DNA of 51,783 nucleotides, from the NCBI GenBank assembly GCA_903866825.1, contig CAIPPE010000090.1:1-51783 (forward strand), in the 5' to 3' direction. Of this stretch, positions 35,347-44,328 are shown piece by piece. The translations under genes were made by a program, and so were the position numbers. The DNA is from an uncultured Methylococcaceae bacterium (GTDB taxonomy: Bacteria; Pseudomonadota; Gammaproteobacteria; Methylococcales; Methylomonadaceae). Each line of letters starts with the position of its first letter. Position 1 is the first letter of the stretch. The notes under the pieces are model-generated. The model did not search any database, was not told where the DNA came from, and saw nothing but the letters and a program-made list of their open reading frames with translations.

Positions 35347-35896
35347 TAGTGCCCATCATTTTATAAAAGAACATCTTCAATCGGGTGATATTGCCATTGA
35401 TGCAACGGTAGGCAATGGACACGACACTTTATTTCTCGCATATCAGGTTGGCCCTTCAGGCTTGGTTTTTGGCTTCGACATTCAATCGGCTGCCATTGAA
35501 GCCACTCAACTAAAATTTCGCTTGACCGGCATGGATAACTTAACACTCATAGAAGCCAGTCATGCCACTATGAGTGACCAGATACCTCACCCGTATCATG
35601 GCAAGATTAACGCGATCATGTTTAATCTCGGCTATTTGCCAGGAGGCAATAAAACCATCATCACCCGCAGTGACTCTACCCTGACCGCGTTAACTAACGC
35701 CTGTCAACTTCTATCAGATAATGGGATTATCACCATTATGGCGTATCCTGGACATACTGGCGGCGACTTGGAAACAGACAGCGTAAGCACTTGGTGCGAA
35801 CACTTAGACAAACAACATTTTACCAGCCATCAAGTTCCAAACCCGGAAGATAAGCCCACATCTCCAAAACTTTTTATCATTCAAAAACACACTTAA
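35324..35896 (+). CDS. MnmM-like (YtqB-family) SAM-dependent methyltransferase
   Basis: A 190-residue class I methyltransferase of the YtqB/MnmM family (PF06962). SAM-binding motif I is DATVGNGHDTLFLA (about residues 26-39), then the acidic GFDIQ of motif II, and the family-specific NLGYLPGGNKTIITRSDSTL (about 108-127). YtqB (MnmM) of B. subtilis methylates nm5s2U34 in tRNA. The gene overlaps the preceding FAD oxidoreductase gene by 23 bases and is translated in another frame, showing tight coupling. Start: the ATG at 35324 lies inside that gene. Length is normal for the family. Confidence 0.82.
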   Translation: MQRISLVNSAHHFIKEHLQSGDIAIDATVGNGHDTLFLAYQVGPSGLVFGFDIQSAAIEATQLKFRLTGMDNLTLIEASHATMSDQIPHPYHGKINAIMFNLGYLPGGNKTIITRSDSTLTALTNACQLLSDNGIITIMAYPGHTGGDLETDSVSTWCEHLDKQHFTSHQVPNPEDKPTSPKLFIIQKHT

Positions 35897-35974
35897 TCCG
35901 ACTAATCAAAAAACAATCTGCTATTATTTCGCGCCTTTTAATTAATTTGAATCAATCTATCAATCAGGAAAAGC

Positions 35975-36292
35975 ATGTCAGAATTTAATAATGTAACCAT
36001 CGTAAAAAAAGCCAATGTTTACTTCGATGGCAAAGTCAGTAGTCGTACTATCCGTTTTGAAGATGGCTCTTTAAAAACACTGGGCTTTATGTTGCCGGGT
36101 GAATATCTATTCAATACCGCCGCTCCAGAATTAATGGAAATTATTGACGGTGATCTTGAGGTTTTATTGCCAGGCTCTGACCAATGGCAAAAAGTAGTCG
36201 GTGGGCAATCATTTGATGTACCGGCTAATGCAGCTTTCACAGTAAGAATAAACACTGCCACTGACTATTGTTGCTCTTTTATCAGCGAATAA
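35975..36292 (+). CDS. ppnP: Pyrimidine/purine nucleoside phosphorylase
   Basis: A 105-residue cupin-type protein matching PpnP (YaiE, DUF1255): NVYFDGKVSSRTIRFEDGS and TLGFMLPGEYLFNTAAPELM are near-identical in pattern to family members, and the last part GGQSFDVPANAAFTVR follows. PpnP phosphorolyses a broad set of nucleosides to free bases and ribose-1-phosphate. A clear AGGA site lies 7-9 bases before the ATG. It ends one base before the NYN-domain gene, so the two are an operon. Confidence 0.93.
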   Translation: MSEFNNVTIVKKANVYFDGKVSSRTIRFEDGSLKTLGFMLPGEYLFNTAAPELMEIIDGDLEVLLPGSDQWQKVVGGQSFDVPANAAFTVRINTATDYCCSFISE

Positions 36293-36293
36293 A

Positions 36294-36767
36294 ATGAGAA
36301 AAGTCGCCATCTTTGTCGATGTGCAAAACATTTATTACACCACTAAGCAAAGTTATCAACGGCACTTTAATTACAGCGCCTTCTGGGCTCAGGCAACCGC
36401 TAATAGGATCGTTGTTGGAGCCTTTGCTTATGCCATTGACAAAGGTGACAAAAAGCAACAAGGGTTTCAGAACATACTTCGGCAAATAGGTTTTGAGGTT
36501 AAACTTAAACCCTATATCCAGCGCAGTGATGGCACATCGAAAGGTGATTGGGATGTAGGCATTACCTTGGACGTTATCGAATATGCAGCCAAATCGGACA
36601 TCATTATCCTTTTATCGGGTGATGGTGATTTTGATTTACTGCTTAATAAAGTTAACCAATCTTACCCAGTTAGTACTGAGGTTTATGGCGTGCTATCACT
36701 CACCGCCCCTTCACTCATTAATTCAGCGAGTCGCTTCATAGAAATTGATAACAATCTGTTGCTATAG
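36294..36767 (+). CDS. NYN-domain (LabA/DUF88-like) nuclease
   Basis: A 157-residue NYN (PIN-like fold) protein. Acidic active-site residues are seen in AIFVDVQNIYY (D9), KGDWDVGITLDVIEY (D79-D86 region) and LLSGDGDFDLLL (D at about 104-108), which form the metal-binding pocket of LabA-type nucleases. It probably acts on RNA. It begins one base after ppnP's stop. A hairpin terminator follows at 36799. Confidence 0.88.
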   Translation: MRKVAIFVDVQNIYYTTKQSYQRHFNYSAFWAQATANRIVVGAFAYAIDKGDKKQQGFQNILRQIGFEVKLKPYIQRSDGTSKGDWDVGITLDVIEYAAKSDIIILLSGDGDFDLLLNKVNQSYPVSTEVYGVLSLTAPSLINSASRFIEIDNNLLL

Positions 36768-36798
36768 ACTGTAATCATTGCCATCCTAGGCACATAAA

Positions 36799-36832
36799 AA
36801 AACCGGATTCCAAAAACATGAAATCCGGTTTT
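36799..36832. terminator. Two-way rho-independent terminator
   Basis: AAAACCGGATT (36799-36809) and AATCCGGTTTT (36822-36832) form an 11-bp perfect stem with a 12-base loop between the converging NYN and ctpA genes. An A-run on one side and TTTTAT on the other make it work for both strands. Confidence 0.85.
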
Positions 36833-36853
36833 ATAAGACAAGAGGATAACTAA

Positions 36854-38209
36854 CTATTTCTTGATTATACTAATACCTTTTAGCAAATTTAGCGCTTCAT
36901 GCAAAGAATAGTCTTCTACATCTGACTTCTCTTTTTTATCGCCGTCCTTTTTATCAGTATCCTTATTTTTATCACCGCTGTCAGCCTCTTCTTTTTTTCC
37001 TTTAGCAGCGCTATTTGCATTCTGCAAATGACCGGACAAGTCAGCTTCCTTAATAGACAAGGAATCAGCCTTATCCAAAGTTTCCAGCTTTACTCGACCC
37101 AAAGCAATATCAGGCTCAATACCCTCAGCTTGAATTGATCGGCCAGAAGGGGTGAAGTAACGTGCTGTTGTCAACTTGACTGCAGCGCCATTACTGGTTG
37201 GCAAAATTGTTTGCACAGACCCCTTACCAAAAGACTTCTCGCCCATAATCACTGCCCGCTTTTGATCCTGCAAAGCACCGGCAACAATTTCTGAAGCCGA
37301 GGCAGAACCCCCATTGATCAACACCACAATAGGTGCATCTTCAATAAGATCATCAGGTGTTGCATTAAAACGCATTTCCGAGTTTTCAATACGTCCTTCA
37401 GTGTAAACAATCAGCCCGCTTCTCAAAAAGGCATCACTGACTTCAACTGCCGCATTTAAAACACCCCCAGGATTATTTCTCAGGTCAAGCACCAAGCCTT
37501 TTAAGGCACCGCCATTCTCTTTCTTCAGAGCAGAAATAGCTTCTTTAAGACCTTCGCCGGTTCCTGATTGAAAGCTACTAATGCGAACATAGCCATAGCC
37601 TTTTTCTAAAATCCGGCTTTTAACACTCTTAACTTTGATAATGTCACGAGCTAAGGTTAATTTAAGTGGCGCTTCCAGGCCTTCTCGCACAATCGTCAGC
37701 ACGATTTTACTGCCAGGCTCACCACGCATCAATTTAACGGCATCGGTTAATGACATGCCTTTTACTGGCTTCTCATCAAGCTTAATAATTAGATCGCCTG
37801 TTTTTATACCTGCTTTTTGAGCGGGTGTATCGTCAATAGGTGAAACTACTTTTATAAAACCATTTTCCATCGTTACTTCAATACCCAAGCCGCCAAACTG
37901 GCCAGTAGTGCCTTCCTTTAACTCTTGGTATTCTTCTGCTACCAAATAAGCTGAATGAGGATCCAAACCGCTTAACATACCTCTAATAGCATATTCCAAT
38001 AACTTTTTATCAGAAACAGGCTCCACATAATCCCGTTTTATCCGACCAAAAATTTCTGTAAATGTTCTCAGGTCTTCATAAGGTAAAGTTTCCGTATCGG
38101 CAGCAACTTCGGTATTGCCTTTTTCGGCAAAAACGCTCCCACAGATCCCTATAAAAACGCCCAACATAATCCCTAACGATAAAATAAAAACAGCTTTCTT
38201 TTTCAGCAT
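36854..38209 (-). CDS. ctpA: C-terminal processing peptidase (S41)
   Basis: A 451-residue S41 (CtpA/Prc) serine protease with an N-terminal membrane anchor (residues 5-25), a PDZ domain (about 80-165, VSPIDDTPAQKAGIKTGD) and the catalytic region: Ser in GGSASASEIVAGALQD and Lys in GEKSFGKGSVQ, the Ser-Lys dyad. It trims periplasmic proteins. The start at 38209 (ATG, MLKKKAVF) is chosen over an upstream GTG at 38254 because an AAGGAG site sits 10 bases before it. The C-terminus is a Lys/Asp-rich tail (about residues 400-435) not found in all homologues. The gene follows envC, as expected for the envC-ctpA pair. Confidence 0.93.
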   Translation of the reverse strand: MLKKKAVFILSLGIMLGVFIGICGSVFAEKGNTEVAADTETLPYEDLRTFTEIFGRIKRDYVEPVSDKKLLEYAIRGMLSGLDPHSAYLVAEEYQELKEGTTGQFGGLGIEVTMENGFIKVVSPIDDTPAQKAGIKTGDLIIKLDEKPVKGMSLTDAVKLMRGEPGSKIVLTIVREGLEAPLKLTLARDIIKVKSVKSRILEKGYGYVRISSFQSGTGEGLKEAISALKKENGGALKGLVLDLRNNPGGVLNAAVEVSDAFLRSGLIVYTEGRIENSEMRFNATPDDLIEDAPIVVLINGGSASASEIVAGALQDQKRAVIMGEKSFGKGSVQTILPTSNGAAVKLTTARYFTPSGRSIQAEGIEPDIALGRVKLETLDKADSLSIKEADLSGHLQNANSAAKGKKEEADSGDKNKDTDKKDGDKKEKSDVEDYSLHEALNLLKGISIIKK

Positions 38210-38278
38210 CTGATCAAAACTCCTTATCCTAGATTTACAACGTAATATTAACACCTAAACAAATATAAATTTGAATGT

Positions 38279-39424
38279 CTATCTTCGACACCATTCAAGT
38301 GGATCAACCGGCACACCTTTACTACGTATTCCAAAATATAACCCCGCCTTACTACGCCCCCCACTTTGTCCAACAGATGCTATAATTTCACCAGCTTCGA
38401 CAGAATCTCCGGTTTTCTTATAAAGACTTTGATTAAAGGCATACAAAGTCTTGTAACCTTGCCCATGATCAAGAATGATCATTAAACCATAACCCCGCAA
38501 CCACTCTGCAAAAACTACCGTACCCCGGGTAATTGCTTTTACTTCCATTCCCTCATTAGCATCAATCAGCACGCCATCCCAAGTTACAACAGTCCGAGCA
38601 CTACCAAATTTATGACTTAACTGACCAGTAACCGGCCAAGGTAATTTACCTTTAAGACTAGAAAAGTCGAGCGTTTTTACAAAGTCACTATGCTTTTCTG
38701 TCATTGAAGTAACTGCCTTATTTCCAGCGGGTAAACTCTCCTTGTCGGCCCCAGGTAATGAAGATACCACAAGCTTTAAACTGTTTTCACTTTCCTGCAA
38801 TTGACTCAACTGCTGTTCAGGTGAAGAAAAATCTCTGCCTATTTTATCAAGTAAGTTACTACGCTGCTTTTTTGCTTCTAAAAGCGCTAACTGCTCTGAT
38901 TTTTTACTTTCTACATCTTTTTCTAAAATGGCTGCTTCAGCTTCTCTCTGCTTATCCAGTTTATCGAGATGCTCTACGGCTTTATCCAACTCAGCCAGTT
39001 TTTTCAACCGGTCTTTGTTAAAATAATTAAAATAGTGCATCATCCGACCTGATACTGCAAGATCCTGTTGATTAAGCAGTAACTTTAACTTATCTTTCTG
39101 CCCAAAAGAGTAAGCTACTCTTATTTGCTCAATTAATTCTTTACGAAGTTTATCAACATCTCTCTGACAATTAGAGATTTCCTGGCGGATTTGATCCAGG
39201 CTATTACGCTTTTGCTCAATTTGGGCCTGTAACTTTTTCAATACGGCGGCTGTTTCACCATAATGCTTATCAATATCAGATAATAAATTCATCAAATGAT
39301 CTTTCTGTACTGATAAACGCTGCATCGCCTCTGTATCAGCCTGAACAGTTATTTGGTCCTCCGCATAACTATAAGCACAACCAATACACAGAAATAAAAC
39401 AGCAGACAATCTTTTTTTATTCAC
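38279..39424 (-). CDS. envC: Murein hydrolase activator EnvC (degenerate M23 domain)
   Basis: A 381-residue protein with a signal peptide (residues 1-21), long coiled coil (about 28-200) and a C-terminal LytM (M23) domain. The catalytic positions of LytM enzymes are degenerate here: the sequence reads KFGSARTVVTWDGVLIDA, with the metal-ligand His replaced, and the H-x-H motif is YFGIRS. This is typical of EnvC, which activates the cell-division amidases AmiA/B rather than cutting peptidoglycan. The start is a GTG at 39424; no ATG start with a site is near. In E. coli envC is preceded by gpmM; that gene is absent here. Confidence 0.9.
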   Translation of the reverse strand: MNKKRLSAVLFLCIGCAYSYAEDQITVQADTEAMQRLSVQKDHLMNLLSDIDKHYGETAAVLKKLQAQIEQKRNSLDQIRQEISNCQRDVDKLRKELIEQIRVAYSFGQKDKLKLLLNQQDLAVSGRMMHYFNYFNKDRLKKLAELDKAVEHLDKLDKQREAEAAILEKDVESKKSEQLALLEAKKQRSNLLDKIGRDFSSPEQQLSQLQESENSLKLVVSSLPGADKESLPAGNKAVTSMTEKHSDFVKTLDFSSLKGKLPWPVTGQLSHKFGSARTVVTWDGVLIDANEGMEVKAITRGTVVFAEWLRGYGLMIILDHGQGYKTLYAFNQSLYKKTGDSVEAGEIIASVGQSGGRSKAGLYFGIRSKGVPVDPLEWCRR

Positions 39425-39866
39425 AAATCAAACATTTTAATAAGAGTCCTATCTGGAGGCCGATCAATACTTAAACGAACCAACGCGAAATAACTACGTC
39501 ACAACCGTAGATTATAATCAATACATTGTCTGGATATATCGCCACAACTTACCCACTTTAAGGCTCGTTATTCTTAGATCTCCATGAGAGATCAAAGGAA
39601 TTGAAACCAGACTAAAAGTATCAGTTATATTATCCATTACCCAAAGTGATTGAAAATAAGGTATGATTTTGTTAAATTTGTCCGCTTTTAAATGGCAACC
39701 TGGTTATTATATTAATACACGTTGATAGTAGTTGTGTATAAATAATTCTTCAAGGGACCTTTAATTTTAATAAAGTAGTCATAATTAGATATAACAACGT
39801 AAGCCCATGAACACTAAAGTTCAACGCATAACTTAACTCACCATTCAATAAACTTAAAAATAATCC
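39425..39866. promoter_or_regulatory. 442-bp divergent intergenic region between envC and the rhodanese gene
   Basis: AT-rich with no open reading frame. It must hold the outward promoters for envC-ctpA and the rhodanese-secB-gpsA operon. I see no strong inverted repeat and cannot place -35/-10 boxes with confidence. Confidence 0.4.
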
Positions 39867-40328
39867 ATGGAACGTTACCTAGAATTCATCTTAAATCACT
39901 ATATCTTATCTCTCGCTCTCGCTGTTGTTACTTACCTCTTAATACAAGAACTTTTCGACACAGCGTTTAAGAAATTTGGCTCTATAACTCCTCTTATGGC
40001 TGTTGCCAAGATGAATGACACTGATACCATTGTGATTGATGTCCGGGAACCACCAGAATTTATCCTTAGTCATATCAGTGAAGCTATTAACATACCATTG
40101 GGCAAACTACCCGAAGAACTTTCAAAAATTTCTAATAACAAAAACAAACCCGTGTTACTTTCCTGTCAAACGGGAACCCGTGCAGCATCAGCGGGAAAAA
40201 TATTAACAAAAGCAGGTTTCGAACAGGTTTTTGTTATTACGGGGGGGATGGACGCTTGGGAGAACGATTATAAATTACCTGTAAAAATAACCAGTAAACA
40301 AAAAACAAAAGCAACACCTAAACTATAA
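39867..40328 (+). CDS. Rhodanese-like protein, YibN type
   Basis: A 153-residue membrane-anchored sulfurtransferase-fold protein, with an N-terminal membrane segment (about 9-27) and one rhodanese domain. The catalytic cysteine lies in VLLSCQTGTRAAS (about residue 103). In E. coli the related YibN gene is followed by grxC, secB and gpsA; here secB follows directly after 27 bases and grxC is missing. A loose role in export or redox quality control is suggested by this conserved position. Two C-terminal Lys-rich segments follow. Confidence 0.88.
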   Translation: MERYLEFILNHYILSLALAVVTYLLIQELFDTAFKKFGSITPLMAVAKMNDTDTIVIDVREPPEFILSHISEAINIPLGKLPEELSKISNNKNKPVLLSCQTGTRAASAGKILTKAGFEQVFVITGGMDAWENDYKLPVKITSKQKTKATPKL

Positions 40329-40355
40329 TTTCTTAACAACTAACACACCTCTATT

Positions 40356-40823
40356 ATGGCCGAAGATCAAGCTGCACCAGAAAAACAATTTTCTATTCAG
40401 AAAATATATACAAAAGACATGTCTTTTGAAACACCTAACTCACCCAAGATCTTCACTGAGAAATGGGAACCCGCTGTTGATTTCAACCTGGGTTCTACCG
40501 TTTCACCATTGGAAAACTTTTTATACGAAGTCGCATTGACTGTCACTATCACTGTAAAAAGTGAAGACAAAGTTGCTTACTTAGTTGAAGTCAATCAAGC
40601 GGGCATTTTTACTATCTTTGGCTTTACTGATCAAGAATTAGGCCCTATGGTTGGCAGCTTCTGCCCCAACATTCTTTTTCCCTATGCTAGAGAAGCCATA
40701 TCTGACCTCGTTACAAAAGGCGGCTTTCCACAACTGCTCCTGGCTCCCGTAAATTTTGATGCGCTATACGCGCAACACTTACAAGCCCAACAACAAGCAC
40801 CTAGCACTGAAACCATTAATTGA
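40356..40823 (+). CDS. secB: Protein-export chaperone SecB
   Basis: A 155-residue SecB: FSIQKIYTKDMSFETPNSPK at the start is the family signature, and the beta-sheet core (VALTVTITVKSEDKVAYLVEVNQAGIF) and C-terminal helix with ILFPYAREAISDLVTKGGFPQL are present. SecB holds precursors unfolded and hands them to SecA. It overlaps the gpsA region by none if gpsA starts at 40832. A usual length. Confidence 0.97.
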   Translation: MAEDQAAPEKQFSIQKIYTKDMSFETPNSPKIFTEKWEPAVDFNLGSTVSPLENFLYEVALTVTITVKSEDKVAYLVEVNQAGIFTIFGFTDQELGPMVGSFCPNILFPYAREAISDLVTKGGFPQLLLAPVNFDALYAQHLQAQQQAPSTETIN

Positions 40824-40831
40824 TTATATTA

Positions 40832-41830
40832 ATGGCAAAGAAAATAGCTATTTTAGGTTCCGGTTCGTGGGGAACTGCATTAGCTCTTTTGGCAGCCAGA
40901 AATGGCTGCCAAACTCTATTATGGGGGCATAATGCTGATCATATTGAAGCCATTACCCGGGATCGTGAAAATAAACGCTATTTACCCCAATATCCATTTC
41001 CTGACAACTTACAAACCACCTCTGATTTAGCTGAAATTGCAGCCTTCAGTGACCTGATACTTATTTGCGTACCAAGTCACGCCTTTAAAAACACCCTTAC
41101 CAAGCTTCAACCTTATGTCTTAAACCACGTTAAAATAGCTTGGGCCAGTAAAGGATTCAACCCTGATGACGGCTGTTTACTTCACAATATCGTTGCCAAA
41201 ACGTTTAGCACTGAAACACCCGCTGCCATTATTTCAGGCCCTACTTTTGCACACGAAGTTGCTGCCAACTTACCCACTGCTATTACGATTGCCTCAACAT
41301 GTCCTAATTTTTCTAAAGAACTGAGTGAGATCTTGCACAGTGGACTTTTTAGAACCTACACGAGTACCGATGTTATCGGTGTGGAGGTTGGAGGTGCTGT
41401 TAAAAATGTACTAGCTATTGCTGCTGGCATCGCTGATGGTCTAGGCTTTGGTGCTAATACTCGGGCAGCATTAATTACCCGGGGCCTAAACGAAATTATC
41501 CGACTTGGCATTGCACTGGGTGGCAAACAGGAAACGTTTATGGGCTTGGCAGGCTTGGGAGACCTGATTTTAACCTGTACTGATAACCAATCCAGAAACC
41601 GAAGGTTTGGTCTGGCACTGGGCCAAGGACAAAACCGAACAGAAGCATCCATAATAATTGGACAAGAAATCGAAGGCATTTCCGCTGCTAAAGAAACATT
41701 TCTATTAGCTAAAAAATACAACATCGACATGCCAATTACTGAGCAAACTTATAAAGTGCTCTATGAAGGACTCGATCCTCGAATTGCCGTACATAATCTT
41801 TTAGGGCGCGAACAAAAAGCCGAGTCCTAA
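40832..41830 (+). CDS. gpsA: Glycerol-3-phosphate dehydrogenase [NAD(P)+]
   Basis: A 332-residue enzyme reducing dihydroxyacetone phosphate to glycerol-3-phosphate for phospholipid synthesis. The Rossmann motif AILGSGSWGTALA is at residues 5-17, the catalytic lysine in GAVKNVLAIAAGIADG and the signature NTRAALITRGLNE are intact. I use the ATG at 40832, 8 bases after the secB stop, rather than a TTG at 40820 that overlaps it, because family members begin MxKIAILGSGSWG. It is the last gene of the rhodanese-secB-gpsA operon. Confidence 0.95.
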   Translation: MAKKIAILGSGSWGTALALLAARNGCQTLLWGHNADHIEAITRDRENKRYLPQYPFPDNLQTTSDLAEIAAFSDLILICVPSHAFKNTLTKLQPYVLNHVKIAWASKGFNPDDGCLLHNIVAKTFSTETPAAIISGPTFAHEVAANLPTAITIASTCPNFSKELSEILHSGLFRTYTSTDVIGVEVGGAVKNVLAIAAGIADGLGFGANTRAALITRGLNEIIRLGIALGGKQETFMGLAGLGDLILTCTDNQSRNRRFGLALGQGQNRTEASIIIGQEIEGISAAKETFLLAKKYNIDMPITEQTYKVLYEGLDPRIAVHNLLGREQKAES

Positions 41831-41958
41831 AGCAGCCTCTGAACTTCTCTCAATATCCAACTTACTTACCAGCCGTCTTCAGACTGTTGGCACCTAAACA
41901 TAACCATTGCGTTAAGCTCTTTTATGTCGGGCTATTCAGCTTACATTTATCTTCGGTT

Positions 41959-41998
41959 GATAGAATCGAATGGTTTCTTTAATTCTATCCAAAGAAAC
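41959..41998 (+). promoter_or_regulatory. Two interleaved 8-bp inverted repeats in the leader of the Ig-repeat gene
   Basis: GATAGAAT (41959-41966) pairs with ATTCTATC (41982-41989), and GTTTCTTT (41973-41980) with AAAGAAAC (41991-41998). The two stems overlap in order (A, B, A', B'), so they cannot both form as simple hairpins. They could be alternative RNA structures in the 5' leader (gene start at 42039) or two protein-binding palindromes. Confidence 0.4.
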
Positions 41999-42038
41999 AA
42001 AGATATTTTTAATCTAACCAAATAACAAAAAGACACGC

Positions 42039-44303
42039 ATGTTCAAAATACTATCCGCAATAACACTAAGCCTTATTACCTGCATGGCTAATGCGTCCGT
42101 GCTGATCAATGTACCCGGCATTGGCAATACCTCAATCGGATGTTCCCCCCAATGCGCTATTAACTCAGCAATCACATTAGCAGGAACGTATGATCCAACC
42201 CAGACACTATGGGATCAAGTAGATAATGCAGGCGTTCCGGATGGCAATACTATTATATTCAGCCAAGGAACTATTGCACCGACTACCGATACTGCGACCC
42301 ACATTCAATGGAATGGATCTGGCAGTGCAGGTTTAGGATTCGTCATTGGCATCTGGGACTTGTCTGTCCCGGTTCCAGCTAGCGGAGCAGGAGGCATGCC
42401 AGGCTTTCCAGTTACTTTTGGGAATTCAAACATAACAGGTCCACAGATTGCCAAACTAAGCCTGCCGATTGGTCAAATTACAACCACATCCTCTGTGAAC
42501 GGGATGAGTCATTATGATACTGTCATTCCTGCCTTAGCCATCACAGCGGGTCACAACTACGGAATCTCGATAGTGGCTATCAGCGCAGGCTGGCAATGGG
42601 AAATAGCGGCCAACTGCTCGACCTCGAACTATACGGGTTGCATCATGAATGCATCCACTGGCTTGGCCCCTTCAACATCTTCGACGATGGGTGGATCAAT
42701 TTTTCATGCGGCCCCCGTTGCATTCGAATTAACTAATGATGTAGGTACAACACCGCCGCCAACACCACCAGTCATTAACACTACAACATTACCTGCAGGC
42801 ACAATAGGTACAGCGTATAGCGTGAGCATCAGTACAACCGTACCAACCGGTGATGCGACATCGATTACAGTAAGTGGCCTACCGACTGGCTTAAGCTTTG
42901 ACCCGACCAGTAACTCAATCATTGGTACAACCAGTGTTATTGGCTCCTCAAATGTCACCATTACAGCTACGGATACGACCACAAATCTATCCACATCAAG
43001 CCAATTAACTTTAACTGTAAATGATATTGCTGTTACCTTTGCGCCAACCAACCTTCCCAATGCCACAACCAATTCAGCCTATACGGCTTCATTTAGCTTC
43101 GCTACTGGGGGATACGGTGGATTTACCTACACCGCTAGCGGTCTACCAACAGGACTTGCTCTGACTGGCAATACCATCAGTGGAACTCCAACAATTGCAG
43201 GAACCAATTCAATCACCCTGACAGCAGTTGATTCTGTTGGTACATCTACTTCTGCAATCATTACATTAAGTGTTATTGATCCAGTTGCTGCACCCTTAGC
43301 CTGCTCTGGTACCAATGCAGCCGTTACAGCTTATGTTACAAGCAACCCTGGATTCATCACTGTTAATGGTGGTCTAAATTTATTGGATCACCTTTGGACA
43401 ACCAATTTGACTGCCAGCAATACAACCTTCAATGGTGGATTAATTAATTGGTACACAACTGGAGACATCGTAAACTGGACAGGCACTGTTGATCCAACAG
43501 GTTGTATATTAACCCAATTAACGGTTAATCCACGTGTTACCATAACTACAAGCTCGTTACCAACGGGTATAGCAGGTACAGCTTATTCTACCCCTATATC
43601 AGTCACATGGGGTATTGCACCTTATACAACGACTGTTCAAGGGCTGCCTGCTGGCTTGACTTTTAATGGTAGTAATATTACTGGTACACCCACAGCATCT
43701 GGTACATCTACAGTAACAATTAGTACCGTTGATGCTGCTGGTGTCTCAGCCGCTTCATCCGCACTAACGCTCACGGTTTCAGCTCCAGCAATCACTTCAT
43801 TTTCTGCCAACCTACCAGCCGCTACCGTTGGAACAACCTATACAGGCTCTGTTTCTGCAAGCGGTGGTTATGGCACATTAACTTATGGAGCGACTGGCCT
43901 GCCCGCTGGCTTAAAATTGACTGGAAATACTATTGCTGGTACCCCCACGACAGCAGGAACCAATAGCGTTTCACTTACTGTAACAGACTCATTAGGCACT
44001 ACAGCATCGACTAGTGGTAGTGTTACCGTTTCCAATGCAGTAACAAACGGCCCGTCATGCACAAAACCAGCAACAGGTGCTACGGGTGGTTTAAATAGTA
44101 AAGGCACCATTACAGCGATTGCTGGTAACGTCATTACCTTTAAGACCAAAAGTGGCGCTATCGTTATAGTTACTGTTCCTACTTGCGCTAAAATTACCTG
44201 GAACGGTGGTGCTAAAGCCTTTGCTGTTGGACAGGCTTTCGAATGGAATGGTTACAGCAGTGCTGCAACTGGCAATGTTGCTCAAAGCGTGACTATCAAC
44301 TAA
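42039..44303 (+). CDS. Secreted Ig-repeat (He_PIG-like) surface protein with DUF5666-like C-terminus
   Basis: A 754-residue protein with a signal peptide (residues 1-20, MFKILSAITLSLITCMANA) and then an N-terminal domain (about 20-235) with Trp and Cys pairs and no recognised family. About residues 245-412 hold two Ig-like repeats of about 85 residues (start of each: T-x-L-P-A-G-T-x-G-T-A-Y-S, core: GLPTGLSFDPTSNSIIGT), a linker domain, then two more repeats (about 505-665). The last 75 residues (SKGTITAIAGNVITFKTKSG) resemble DUF5666/OB-like tails. Repeats are Thr/Ser/Ala-rich, as in adhesins or matrix proteins. No sorting signal (LPxTG, PEP-CTERM) was seen. A terminator follows. Confidence 0.75.
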   Translation: MFKILSAITLSLITCMANASVLINVPGIGNTSIGCSPQCAINSAITLAGTYDPTQTLWDQVDNAGVPDGNTIIFSQGTIAPTTDTATHIQWNGSGSAGLGFVIGIWDLSVPVPASGAGGMPGFPVTFGNSNITGPQIAKLSLPIGQITTTSSVNGMSHYDTVIPALAITAGHNYGISIVAISAGWQWEIAANCSTSNYTGCIMNASTGLAPSTSSTMGGSIFHAAPVAFELTNDVGTTPPPTPPVINTTTLPAGTIGTAYSVSISTTVPTGDATSITVSGLPTGLSFDPTSNSIIGTTSVIGSSNVTITATDTTTNLSTSSQLTLTVNDIAVTFAPTNLPNATTNSAYTASFSFATGGYGGFTYTASGLPTGLALTGNTISGTPTIAGTNSITLTAVDSVGTSTSAIITLSVIDPVAAPLACSGTNAAVTAYVTSNPGFITVNGGLNLLDHLWTTNLTASNTTFNGGLINWYTTGDIVNWTGTVDPTGCILTQLTVNPRVTITTSSLPTGIAGTAYSTPISVTWGIAPYTTTVQGLPAGLTFNGSNITGTPTASGTSTVTISTVDAAGVSAASSALTLTVSAPAITSFSANLPAATVGTTYTGSVSASGGYGTLTYGATGLPAGLKLTGNTIAGTPTTAGTNSVSLTVTDSLGTTASTSGSVTVSNAVTNGPSCTKPATGATGGLNSKGTITAIAGNVITFKTKSGAIVIVTVPTCAKITWNGGAKAFAVGQAFEWNGYSSAATGNVAQSVTIN

Positions 44304-44328
44304 TCACCCGTTGACGCATTAAATCGGG

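Noticed and set aside
42704-44149. Several long minus-strand open frames (42704-43072, 43127-43315, 43883-44149) opposite the Ig-repeat gene.
   Set aside because: They are Val-rich shadows of Thr/Ala-rich repeats (codon bias of the real gene), with no starts or family matches.
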